This document shows, piece by piece, positions 17,285 through 24,358 of a stretch of DNA of 64,000 bases (its first letter is position 1; each line of letters opens with the position of its first letter). A program made the position numbers and the translations under genes. This DNA comes from Pseudohongiella sp. (GTDB lineage Bacteria > Pseudomonadota > Gammaproteobacteria > Pseudomonadales > Pseudohongiellaceae): assembly GCA_030696315.1 (NCBI GenBank), contig JAUYSM010000004.1:1-64000 (forward strand), read 5' to 3'. Under the pieces are notes generated by a model, which was given only the letters and a program-made list of their open reading frames with translations, had not been told where the DNA came from and searched no databases.

Positions 17285-17330
17285 GCCTAACACTTCAATA
17301 ACCAGCGCGAAGTTCATTGACTTGTTAGCA
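17285..17330 (-). other. attC site F (shortened)
   Basis: From GCCTAAC (17285) to TTGACTTGTTAGCA (17330), only 46 bp. The arms CTTCAATAACCAGCGCG and ATTGACTTGTTAG match site E almost base for base, but its central stem is missing, so it looks like a deletion derivative of the E type. Confidence 0.75.
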
Positions 17331-18809
17331 CTATATATCCAGTATTTGAGTTATTGCCTCAATATCACTTTCATTGAGGATGAATATTTCAGAATATCCA
17401 TCAAGCATATCAGTAGTTATTTCTGAATCTCGTTTATCATAAAGAAGCTCGATAACTTCCTGCTCTAACACAAAGCAATCCAATAAAGTTCCATCTATGA
17501 CCTTTATTGTCTGAAATCCATAGGCTTCTTGTTTCAAGCGTTTATCTACTGTTTGAGTTGTAATTCCTATTTTGAAACGTTCCTTGTTATTAATAAAAAT
17601 ACGAACAAAATAAAGCCAAGCTGGTTTAGCAGATAATTCACTATCTCTCTTTAGGATAGTCAAGTTATACCTTCCAGAATTCCTAATCCTATCACCTGCG
17701 TTTATTGCCTCTTCGAGTGACAGCCCTGATTGGATTCTTGTCCTAAGGGCACCTGCTGAAATACCCTTTTTATCTGCCAAATCACTCAAAGATTTATATG
17801 TTTCACCTGCAAAAGTTATGGTTCTTGAGTTTTCTTTGATTTCGATTCCTAGTGCTTGCTCAATAGTAACGTCGCCAGCTAAACGAGCTAAAAGCACAGC
17901 AGGAGTGAGTCCATACGCTTCAGCTACAGCCGCTTTACTTGGATAGTTAACTCCCGCAACTGTCAATGGCTTACTTTTACCATCTAGTTTCACTGCATGC
18001 TCTGGTGTATAGCCATAGTCAACAATTCGCTGGCGAATCGTATATTGAGGCAAGTCATATGCATCGGCTAAAGCTTGATAGCTTGTATATATCTTTCCTT
18101 CAACGGTTAGACGTATTGGCTTTCTCTTTTTTTTCTTAATCTCTCGTTGCTTTTTGAGAGTTCCTTTCGGTATTTCATCTAACCCTATAGCCTGCCGAAT
18201 TGTAGCGCCCCTTTTTAAACGATCTCTAATCGTCATTTCAGAAGCAGCATGTAATTCAGATAGTTCTTTTATCGTATATTTCTTTCCGTCGATATCAAAC
18301 TTCCTTCCTCTAGCCGCTCTCCCATCAATTACTGGCTCGATTCCTAAAGCTTGCTCAACAGAGAAACCTCGTTCCAAATTCTTTCTATAAGTTACGTATT
18401 TTACGTTTAGCTTTCTACATGCATCAGCAGCGCTTTTATATCCAACTCCATCTGCATAGAACTTATAGTTAGCTTCCTTATCGGGCTCTACATAAGACTT
18501 TCTTTTCTTTAGTGGTACAAGATCATCACCACGACAGCCCCTGGAGTATCGCTTGTAAATTGTATTTAAAGTCATCCCGTACTCATCTGCGATACTAGGC
18601 AAGTTTTCGTAAACTTTGCCTTCCACCGTATGAGCCCCTAATTTTGTTGTTATTGTTTTTTCTTTAGGGTGAAGCAAAGCCTTCTCTAAGTTCCACCCCT
18701 TTTTTAATCGGGCCCTTACAGTTGCTATTCCGACAGTTATTTTATCTATATTGTCTTCGTAACATGATGACAGTGTAGAGTAAACATTTTCTTGAAAAAC
18801 GTATTTCAT
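17331..18809 (-). CDS. HTH-repeat protein with GIY-YIG-like C-terminus
   Basis: A 492-residue basic protein with about seven imperfect repeats of 45-60 residues. Each runs (I/V)xGxxYxSxxxLAxxYxL, then xxTIRxRLxxGxxxEQAxG. Examples start near residues 60, 110, 165, 225, 275 and 320. This is the NUMOD1-like helix-turn-helix repeat seen in homing endonucleases and in bacterial DNA-binding proteins. From about residue 395, AWLYFVRIFINNKERFKIGI followed by TTQTVDKRL resembles the GIY-YIG/T5orf172 strand-loop-strand with its Tyr and the KIG-T motif, with EQEVIELLYDKR placed where the catalytic Glu would be. A sequence-guided DNA nuclease or DNA-binding protein is a fair inference; cutting activity is untested. 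Confidence 0.75.
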   Translation of the reverse strand: MKYVFQENVYSTLSSCYEDNIDKITVGIATVRARLKKGWNLEKALLHPKEKTITTKLGAHTVEGKVYENLPSIADEYGMTLNTIYKRYSRGCRGDDLVPLKKRKSYVEPDKEANYKFYADGVGYKSAADACRKLNVKYVTYRKNLERGFSVEQALGIEPVIDGRAARGRKFDIDGKKYTIKELSELHAASEMTIRDRLKRGATIRQAIGLDEIPKGTLKKQREIKKKKRKPIRLTVEGKIYTSYQALADAYDLPQYTIRQRIVDYGYTPEHAVKLDGKSKPLTVAGVNYPSKAAVAEAYGLTPAVLLARLAGDVTIEQALGIEIKENSRTITFAGETYKSLSDLADKKGISAGALRTRIQSGLSLEEAINAGDRIRNSGRYNLTILKRDSELSAKPAWLYFVRIFINNKERFKIGITTQTVDKRLKQEAYGFQTIKVIDGTLLDCFVLEQEVIELLYDKRDSEITTDMLDGYSEIFILNESDIEAITQILDI

Positions 18810-18831
18810 CTGTGGCCTGATTCATCCATGG

Positions 18832-18902
18832 TGCTAACGCCTAGCTCACCGGAAAAATGCGAGCATAGCGAGTATTTTGTCCGGTGGAGCTAATTGTTAG
18901 CT
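18832..18902 (-). other. attC site G
   Basis: The best-formed site: GCTAACGCC (18832) to AATTGTTAGCT (18902), 71 bp. Arms TAGCTCACCGG / CCGGTGGAGCTA form a long stem with one unpaired base, and the centre AAAAT ... ATTTT extends it. The stop codon of the next gene (18890-18892) lies inside. Confidence 0.88.
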
Positions 18903-21109
18903 GCGTCTTGATTGCCCATCATCATGTCATAATGCCCTTTGTTTTTTGTCAAAATAAAAATATCTTTGAATACCTTTAAATACTTATCTACAACATCTGA
19001 TTCCGACTCAACAAACAAATCATCTGAAATACTGTGAGAACCATCATTAACCCAAGAGATTAATGATCTAAATATTTCTTGCTCCTCTTTCGAAGTGAAC
19101 TTGCTAATAAGATCATCATCCTTATACCCACCCAGCATCTTGAAATAGTTCTCGATAATCCTTCTTATCGTGTTTTGTATTGTCACACTTGAATTATGCT
19201 CCTTATTTTTTATTTCATTCCATAGCAGTTCGTACGAGGTCTGGATTGGGTTCTTCATTAAGAAAGGCTGAGCCGACGATATTTTATTTTTTTTCCTTAA
19301 AATCCAGAAGTTCGTTTGATTGTGTTGTTTAGTTCTGCCATCGATAAACGACACTTCTTTGTGAAAATAGACATTATGCGTTAGAAGGATTAGTTGCTTT
19401 ACATTTCCAATATTAGCCTTAATATCCTTAATAATTTCTTTTATTAGGGTGCTGACAACAAATAGCACATTACTATCCAGGCTTGAAATTGGGTCATCTA
19501 TGACTAATATCCTTTCTTCTGTAATAGTCTCTATCTTAGTTGAGCCTTTGGCGAGCTGGAGGAAATATAAAAACGTAATAAAAGTTATCTCCCCTTCGCT
19601 TAATGTTGATTCTGCTAACTCCCCATTTTCTCGCTTTATTTGGTAGTAATTTTCACTTGACTCCGACGGGACAATCTCAAAATTATCAAATCCATAGTAC
19701 TGTAATATTTTGTTAATTTCATCAATTGTGGGTTGTATGCTGGTTACATTTTTTGTTAATTCTTTAATTTCATTGTTTAGGGTGACGTATGCATTTCTTT
19801 TTTCAGCTACATCCTTGTTTAGAAGGGAAATTCCTTTATCCAGCCCAGCTATATTCTTTTTATGGGCTTCAATATCAGCTTTATTCTCCTCGACAAGATA
19901 CTTCCAGATTGATTTGATCAGGCTACTTCTTTCTGATTTAAAATTCAGAACAATATCGTTATGTTTCTGTATTTCCCTGTTAGCCTTAGCAATCAACTCT
20001 ATAATGTTATCAAATTGCTCTTTTGTTGATGTTAACTTAATACTTCTGCTTGGTTCCTTTACTTTCTCTCCTAGCAATACTTTATTTTCATTCACTTGGC
20101 TTGATAGGGTTTTCAAATATGCAGTGAACTTATCTATTTCTAGCTTGGTTCCGCTATTGGACTTTTGACTTGTCTCAATTTGCATTAATTCATTTGTGAG
20201 ATTGTCGGAAATGCGATTATACTCGTCGCTGAGAGACGCAATTTCTTTAAGTGATGCTGTGTATGATTCATCAAAATAGTCTTCCAGTTGTTTTTTGAAT
20301 TCCTCAGTAATAGTGGGCTGTTGGCAAAAAGGACAAATATTATCTATTTTAATAAATGACCTACCTTGGTTAACCCAGTCATTAAGATTTAGCTTTTGAA
20401 TTATCCGAGATATATCTACATCTGACTTCCCAATTATCTTTTTACCTAAAATCTCGTCATTTTCTATGCCGATAATTTTTCCATAATTGATGACAGTGAT
20501 TGGAGGTAGACTTTCGGGGGCCTTTCCGAATATGGTTGATGCTTTTTCTTTTAAGTCTTCAACGGTCGCGATCGTTGAAGTATTTGTATCGAACTCAGAG
20601 AGCAATTTGCTTTTAAAGCTTTCTTTCTGCATTGATCCTTGAAATGCTTCTTTAAATGCATCTTCATATTTTTTATAGATTTTTGCCCAAGAATTCTCTT
20701 TAAAAGAATTCTCATTGTCTAGTTTTGATTTTTCCTGTTTATCTAAGGTTTCTTTCTTTTTAATGCCTTCATCCTTCAATATTTTAAGCTGTTCTTGTTT
20801 CTCTTCTATTTTGAGAATATCTTCTTGAGTTGCCTTACCTAAAGTAAAAACACCATCAATTTTTCCTTTTCCGAAGTTATTTTCTCTGAATTGCTTGTTG
20901 TAAACTAGACTAGTTAACTTTTGACCATGCTCCCAATCAATAGTGCAGTCCTTGAATTCGCTATTGCTTTGCTCTGCTGCACAATTAGAAATTGTTGTTT
21001 TGCCGCTTCCGTTTGCACCGTAGATAAAGTTTATTTTCTTTAAGTCATTGAATTGGGCGCCCGCATTGTCGTAACTCGCGACATTTTTTATTGAAATTTT
21101 TTTAATCAT
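18890..21109 (-). CDS. AAA_13 / RloC-PrrC-like ATPase, probable anticodon nuclease
   Basis: A 739-residue AAA_13 protein. Walker A GANGSGKTT (about 33-41), long coiled coil (about 95-470) interrupted by CPFCQQP (about 258-264), an SbcC/RloC-type zinc hook, then ABC signature STLSEGEITF and Walker B RILVIDDPISSLD (about 536). The C-terminal region has NPIQTSYELLWNEIKN, then RRIIENYF (about 648-655) and NDGSHSISD (His near 691). The spacing of Arg, Glu and a later His matches the PrrC/RloC anticodon-nuclease triad pattern. RloC relatives cut tRNA and are set off by DNA damage or phage attack. Both stand alone and are found in cassettes. AT-rich (about 32% GC), in strong contrast to its chromosomal neighbours. 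No restriction genes are attached. Confidence 0.82.
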   Translation of the reverse strand: MIKKISIKNVASYDNAGAQFNDLKKINFIYGANGSGKTTISNCAAEQSNSEFKDCTIDWEHGQKLTSLVYNKQFRENNFGKGKIDGVFTLGKATQEDILKIEEKQEQLKILKDEGIKKKETLDKQEKSKLDNENSFKENSWAKIYKKYEDAFKEAFQGSMQKESFKSKLLSEFDTNTSTIATVEDLKEKASTIFGKAPESLPPITVINYGKIIGIENDEILGKKIIGKSDVDISRIIQKLNLNDWVNQGRSFIKIDNICPFCQQPTITEEFKKQLEDYFDESYTASLKEIASLSDEYNRISDNLTNELMQIETSQKSNSGTKLEIDKFTAYLKTLSSQVNENKVLLGEKVKEPSRSIKLTSTKEQFDNIIELIAKANREIQKHNDIVLNFKSERSSLIKSIWKYLVEENKADIEAHKKNIAGLDKGISLLNKDVAEKRNAYVTLNNEIKELTKNVTSIQPTIDEINKILQYYGFDNFEIVPSESSENYYQIKRENGELAESTLSEGEITFITFLYFLQLAKGSTKIETITEERILVIDDPISSLDSNVLFVVSTLIKEIIKDIKANIGNVKQLILLTHNVYFHKEVSFIDGRTKQHNQTNFWILRKKNKISSAQPFLMKNPIQTSYELLWNEIKNKEHNSSVTIQNTIRRIIENYFKMLGGYKDDDLISKFTSKEEQEIFRSLISWVNDGSHSISDDLFVESESDVVDKYLKVFKDIFILTKNKGHYDMMMGNQDAANN

Positions 21110-21152
21110 GCTTCATCCCGTGAAATGGTAAGCGCTGCGGTTGAACTCGGTC

Positions 21153-21254
21153 AGCTAACGCCCTTGTTCTGGCGCCAAGGTGAATTGGCGCGACGGTTGC
21201 GACAGCAAGCGACGTGACAATTTGACTTGGTCGCTCAGGAACAGATTGTTAGGC
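21153..21254 (-). other. attC site H
   Basis: AGCTAACGCCC (21153) to GATTGTTAGGC (21254), 102 bp, with a GGCGCCAAGGTGAATTGGCGC palindromic segment and TTGACTTGGTCGC arm. Stop of next gene at 21249-21251 is in the core. Confidence 0.82.
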
Positions 21255-21866
21255 GCCTTCATGCAAAGAGGCCTCAGCAATCAGACCCAAATAGTGAACG
21301 GCAACGTGAATTAGTGATCTCAAGTATTCATCATTTTTATCAAACGCGCCAGGCAAGTTAACCTTCACAGATGACGGATGCACGATTTTTGAACAGAGTT
21401 TGTACATTGCGTTATAGTCTTCTTCCCACCCATATAGCTTGGCAATTTCTTTGATATTGAAAGGTTTTGCTGGTAGTACATTGTTTCGAGCGCCGCTATC
21501 GACTACATGCTTTCTGGCTAAGTTTAGATCCGTACTGTGAATCCCGTGTTTAGAGAACAACATGATTAGCCCGTCTTGAATGTCTAAAACGTCTTTTAGG
21601 ATTTGACCATACCATTGAGCTACTGCGTCTTCCGAGCCTACCAAGTGCAAAGAGATCATATAAATCTCGAACAAATTCCTTAGAGAGACCGCAATTTTAA
21701 AAATATCATTTGAACTGCCTTTGATATTTTCAGCCTCTCGGATAGCGCATTGATAAAGATTTTTCATAGCCAATAATTTTTCATCACTAGCTTTCTCTTC
21801 ACGCTCGTCACAAACCCGTCGAAGAGCGACTTTGTGCACGTCAATGTCTTCAATCTTAGTCAGCAC
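21249..21866 (-). CDS. Cassette protein of unknown function (DUF5677-like)
   Basis: A 205-residue helical protein. AMKNLYQCAIREAENI (about 33-48) begins a long helix, and LCSKIVHPSSVKVN (about 160-173) is a Cys-x6-HPSS motif like that of DUF5677 and some AbiV-type proteins. VAVHYLGLIAEA closes the protein. The function is unknown; the family occurs beside defence genes and integron cassettes. Flanked by good attC sites and its stop falls within site H. Soluble, no signal. The family match is tentative. Confidence 0.72.
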   Translation of the reverse strand: MLTKIEDIDVHKVALRRVCDEREEKASDEKLLAMKNLYQCAIREAENIKGSSNDIFKIAVSLRNLFEIYMISLHLVGSEDAVAQWYGQILKDVLDIQDGLIMLFSKHGIHSTDLNLARKHVVDSGARNNVLPAKPFNIKEIAKLYGWEEDYNAMYKLCSKIVHPSSVKVNLPGAFDKNDEYLRSLIHVAVHYLGLIAEASLHEGA

Positions 21867-21884
21867 TCTATTTCTCTCTCTATC

Positions 21885-21985
21885 GCCTAACGCCCCGGTT
21901 CAGGAGCCAAAGTATGTAGGCGTGGCTTTTGCGGAAGCAAAAGGCATGACAACATATTTTTGTCACTCTGGAACGCTTGTTGCCC
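21885..21985 (-). other. attC site I
   Basis: GCCTAACGCCCCGG (21885) to CTTGTTGCCC (21985; the terminal core is degenerate), about 101 bp. A strong inner stem is formed by GGCTTTTGC / GCAAAAGGC around the GGAA loop (21930-21952). Confidence 0.72.
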
Positions 21986-21997
21986 GCTTTTATATCT

Positions 21998-22669
21998 CTA
22001 TTTTGAAAGATAGCTAGCATTGCCACGCACCCAAGCAAGATGTAACTGAATACCTGCGCAAGAGCCAACTGATGTAACAATATTTTCTGCCGATTTCCCA
22101 CCAAGTAGAGTAACAAACGTAGCATAGTCATGAAACCATTCACTGGTCTGACTGAAAGAGTGGACCAGCATGACTGCATGCTCTGCTCCAAAGCGTTCAG
22201 CCTCAATAAGAGCTGATGCTGTGCGATGCAAAAGCTGGTATCGAATAGTGCCAGGCACATCAGAAGCAATACCAAGTAAGTTACATAAATATTCAAGGCG
22301 CCTTAGTTTTCCTGGGCTAGAGTCTTTTAGCCATTCCTGAACGGTCTTGTCGAATGACTCAGAGACTTTGCCCTCGACAGCAATTGAAATACGTTTGCTC
22401 TCGGATCTAGCCAGAACCCATATGTCGTTTTGAGATGGACGAGACCCGCCTGGAAGTGGTACTTGGTACTCTGGAATAGCCAGCAGCACCTCAATGTCAG
22501 GGAATTTTTGCTCCAAAACAGACTCAACTTCTGTAGGGAATCCGCTTGCTTCTTGCCAAGAATAAGCGAGTGTTCGAGCAGAATAACCTTGCTTCCAGTG
22601 CTTTACAGGTTCTGCTAAGAACTGAGCCCATTGCTCTGCACTTGAAGCTGGAATGTAGATTTTGCTCAA
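21998..22669 (-). CDS. DUF6946-like protein, possible PD-(D/E)XK nuclease fold
   Basis: A 223-residue protein. FPDIEVLLAIPEYQVPLPGG (about 55-75), SRPSQNDIWVLARSE and ISIAVEGKVSESFD (Glu-x-Lys, about 108-120) give a Glu ... Asp ... E-x-K spacing typical of PD-(D/E)XK folds. The family I recall for this pattern is DUF6946, seen as a cassette protein. It could be a stand-alone nuclease-like effector, but the role is unknown. It is the first cassette in the transcription direction still intact; upstream of its start the array core GGCTAAC (22693) meets the IS110-family element. Confidence 0.68.
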   Translation of the reverse strand: MSKIYIPASSAEQWAQFLAEPVKHWKQGYSARTLAYSWQEASGFPTEVESVLEQKFPDIEVLLAIPEYQVPLPGGSRPSQNDIWVLARSESKRISIAVEGKVSESFDKTVQEWLKDSSPGKLRRLEYLCNLLGIASDVPGTIRYQLLHRTASALIEAERFGAEHAVMLVHSFSQTSEWFHDYATFVTLLGGKSAENIVTSVGSCAGIQLHLAWVRGNASYLSK

Positions 22670-22702
22670 TGTGCGAATCTCCTACTGCTGACGGCTAACA
22701 TC

Positions 22703-22714
22703 TATGGACGCCCC
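22703..22714. repeat. IS terminal inverted repeat, left
   Basis: TATGGACGCCCC; exact inverse of 24015-24026. It lies 3 bp from the cassette-array core GGCTAAC (22693-22699). Confidence 0.9.
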
Positions 22715-22946
22715 ATTTTGTGCAAGCCCTACATTTAAAACGAATCTGGTTTTGCAGCCATCTATTCGGATTCATTTTGGGCCAGTGCCCGATCCCGGAT
22801 GAGCTTCGCTGGACTGGCGCTAATCATTTGGTCGTGCTCTGAGTCACGATGTTAGGAGCAGCTTTTCCCGTCCACGGTCCTACCTGTTTCGTCTTCTCTT
22901 GTATTGCCTGCGCAAACCTTGACGTCTAAATAGTTTCTATCGTTTT
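22715..22946 (-). ncRNA. Putative bridge RNA (seekRNA) region of the IS
   Basis: A 232-bp non-coding stretch immediately after the transposase stop. In IS1111-group elements the target- and donor-guiding RNA is encoded in this position, while IS110-group ones carry it before the gene. It contains possible stem segments (GGCGC...GCGCC-like, and GCCAAATGAT/ATCATTTGGC-like complements), but I could not fold it. Position and family support it; sequence alone does not prove it. Confidence 0.55.
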
Positions 22947-23963
22947 TCAGTTAACAGTCGTTTGATAACGACCACCTTTACTTAATAGTGCCCAAGCAAT
23001 ACGAGCTAACTTATTAGCCAAAGCTACTATTACAACATTCCTGTGTGCTCTAGCCGATAGATTCTGCAACCAAGCTGTTATGTCGCGTTTGGGATTCATG
23101 TGACGGATAACCGCCCTCGCACCATGAATTAACATCCGACGCAAATATCCGTCACCGCGTTTGCTGATCCCTTGCAGCCTATGCTTTCCTCCACTGGAGT
23201 TCTGTTTCGGAACGAGTCCCAGCCAAGCCGTAAACTGCCGACCTGACTTAAACGTCTGCCCTTGGCCGATCGACGCTACCAACGCGGAAGCAGTCAGCCT
23301 GCCAATTCCAGGAACGGTTTCCAGCCTTACACAAGCATCGTTTCTCTTGCTGCTCTGATCGATCTCAGTGTCGAGTGATGCTATGTGTTGCTCTATAGAT
23401 TCCAACCGCTGCCGCATTTTCATCACATGCCTCTTCAGGAGATCTGAGCACTTGTGCTCTACACAACCGTATTCATTTCTGAACCAGTGTTGCATGCGAC
23501 TTGGTCCTACTGGGATTGCAAACCCGAATTCCGCAAGTGTTGCCCGCAAACGATTAATCAGAGCTGTCCGATCTTTTACAGCGCCTTCTCTTTCTCGATG
23601 AATGAGCATCAATGCCTGCTGGTCTGGTGTCTTAATTTCGACAAATCTCATCGTAGGTCTTACTAGCGCTTCACATATTGCTTCTGCGTCGGCAACGTCG
23701 CTCTTGTTCGTCTTTACATATGGCTTAACGTATTGGGGAGGCATTAACCTCACTTCGTGTCCAAGCGCTGATAGTTCTCTCGCCCAGTAATGTGAACTAC
23801 TGCAAGCCTCCATCCCAATTAAACAGCGCGGTAGTTTTGCAAAGAAAACCAGAACCTTACTGCGCGACAAACTTCTTCTAAGCGCCGGCTTACCGTGCTT
23901 ATCTGCCCCATGTACTTGGAAAATATTTTTCGCTAGATCTATACCAACAGCACTGATCTCCAT
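22947..23963 (-). CDS. IS110-family transposase (IS1111 group)
   Basis: A 338-residue transposase/recombinase. The N-terminal RuvC-like DEDD domain is intact: VGIDLAKNIFQVHGAD (Asp8), MEACSSSHYW (Glu near 53) and SDVADAEAI (Asps near 95-100). The C-terminal Transposase_20 domain has ETVPGIGRLTASALVASIGQ, GRQFTAWLGL and the SSGGK catalytic-serine motif. A coiled-coil-like linker (about 160-200, MKMRQRLESIEQHIASLDTE) sits between. No frameshift or stop; the gene could be active. It is read in the same direction as the cassettes. IS110 enzymes work with a guide RNA from the element's non-coding end. Confidence 0.95.
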   Translation of the reverse strand: MEISAVGIDLAKNIFQVHGADKHGKPALRRSLSRSKVLVFFAKLPRCLIGMEACSSSHYWARELSALGHEVRLMPPQYVKPYVKTNKSDVADAEAICEALVRPTMRFVEIKTPDQQALMLIHREREGAVKDRTALINRLRATLAEFGFAIPVGPSRMQHWFRNEYGCVEHKCSDLLKRHVMKMRQRLESIEQHIASLDTEIDQSSKRNDACVRLETVPGIGRLTASALVASIGQGQTFKSGRQFTAWLGLVPKQNSSGGKHRLQGISKRGDGYLRRMLIHGARAVIRHMNPKRDITAWLQNLSARAHRNVVIVALANKLARIAWALLSKGGRYQTTVN

Positions 23964-24014
23964 AATTGACCCCTCAGTTGTAGTTGAACCGTACTTCAGA
24001 CTACAAAGGTATGA

Positions 24015-24026
24015 GGGGCGTCCATA
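24015..24026. repeat. IS terminal inverted repeat, right
   Basis: GGGGCGTCCATA, exact complement of 22703-22714. Confidence 0.9.
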
Positions 24027-24358
24027 TCATTATTTGTATATTGTTCATGCGCGACTATCTATCTTTTCTGCACGATATATCAATTGAGTTCTTTCTCAAG
24101 CGCCATTAGTAACTAACTGAAAGGTGCAGCCTTTCGCAGCTTGCAGATCTAATCCCTTCGTTTATCGCGCCCGCGTATATTGGTATATTCGTGCATACAT
24201 CAAATATACCGTCAGCTTTAAGCCAATGCCGAAGTAAAAGCAATTACCCAGATGGAGGGGTGTTAAATATTAAATTCCGCACCAGATCAAAATTTTCGAT
24301 ACATGGTGAATTCTTATAGACTCAGAGGCAAACCAAAGCCTTCCAAAAGGAGAACTAC
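24027..24358. other. Intergenic stretch between IS and DUF2855 gene
   Basis: No convincing gene, integrase fragment or attC was found. It is AT-rich with several TATA-rich runs (near 24175-24210, TATATTGGTATATT) and a small hairpin GAAAGG-TGCAG-CCTTTC (24119-24135). The ribosome binding site AAAAGGAG of the next gene is at 24346-24353. The stretch may retain the edge of an older attI/attC platform, but nothing proves it. Confidence 0.45.

Larger units (their letters stand above)
13443..22699 (-). mobile_element. Integron gene-cassette array without integrase (CALIN-like)
   Basis: Nine genes, all on the minus strand, are each followed by a structured site. On the plus strand the site begins RYYYAAC-like (GCTAACGCC, CCTAACGCC, GCTAACGCCC) and ends TTGTTAG. 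This is the reverse complement of the standard attC layout (core RYYYAAC ... GTTRRRY). Several stop codons lie inside or within a few nt of the terminal GTTAG, as in true cassettes. Gene composition varies from gene to gene and is more AT-rich than the chromosome on either side, which fits independent origins. No tyrosine recombinase of the IntI type is present in the window; the end where attI and intI would be expected (right) is occupied by an IS110-family element. Confidence 0.85.
22703..24026 (-). mobile_element. IS110-family element, IS1111 group, next to attC core
   Basis: The element is bounded by the perfect 12-bp inverted repeat TATGGACGCCCC (22703-22714) and its complement (24015-24026), and contains a 338-residue DEDD transposase. 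Length is 1324 bp between the outer edges of the repeats. IS110 elements of the IS1111 group have such sub-terminal 11-14 bp inverted repeats, about 1.3 kb length and a long non-coding stretch downstream of the transposase, as seen here (232 bp). A branch of this group is known to use integron attC sites as targets; here the left flank is the array core GGCTAAC. The right flank shows no clear remainder of an attC. Confidence 0.9.

Noticed and set aside
22699-22860. A second long attC reaching to GATGTTAGGAG inside the IS non-coding end
   Set aside because: The perfect 12-bp inverted repeat at 22703 marks the element end, so this GTTAGG lies inside the IS and is not a cassette core.
22703-24358. 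Integron integrase and attI at the right end of the array
   Set aside because: No tyrosine-recombinase motifs and no plausible attI were found; only the IS110-family gene is present.
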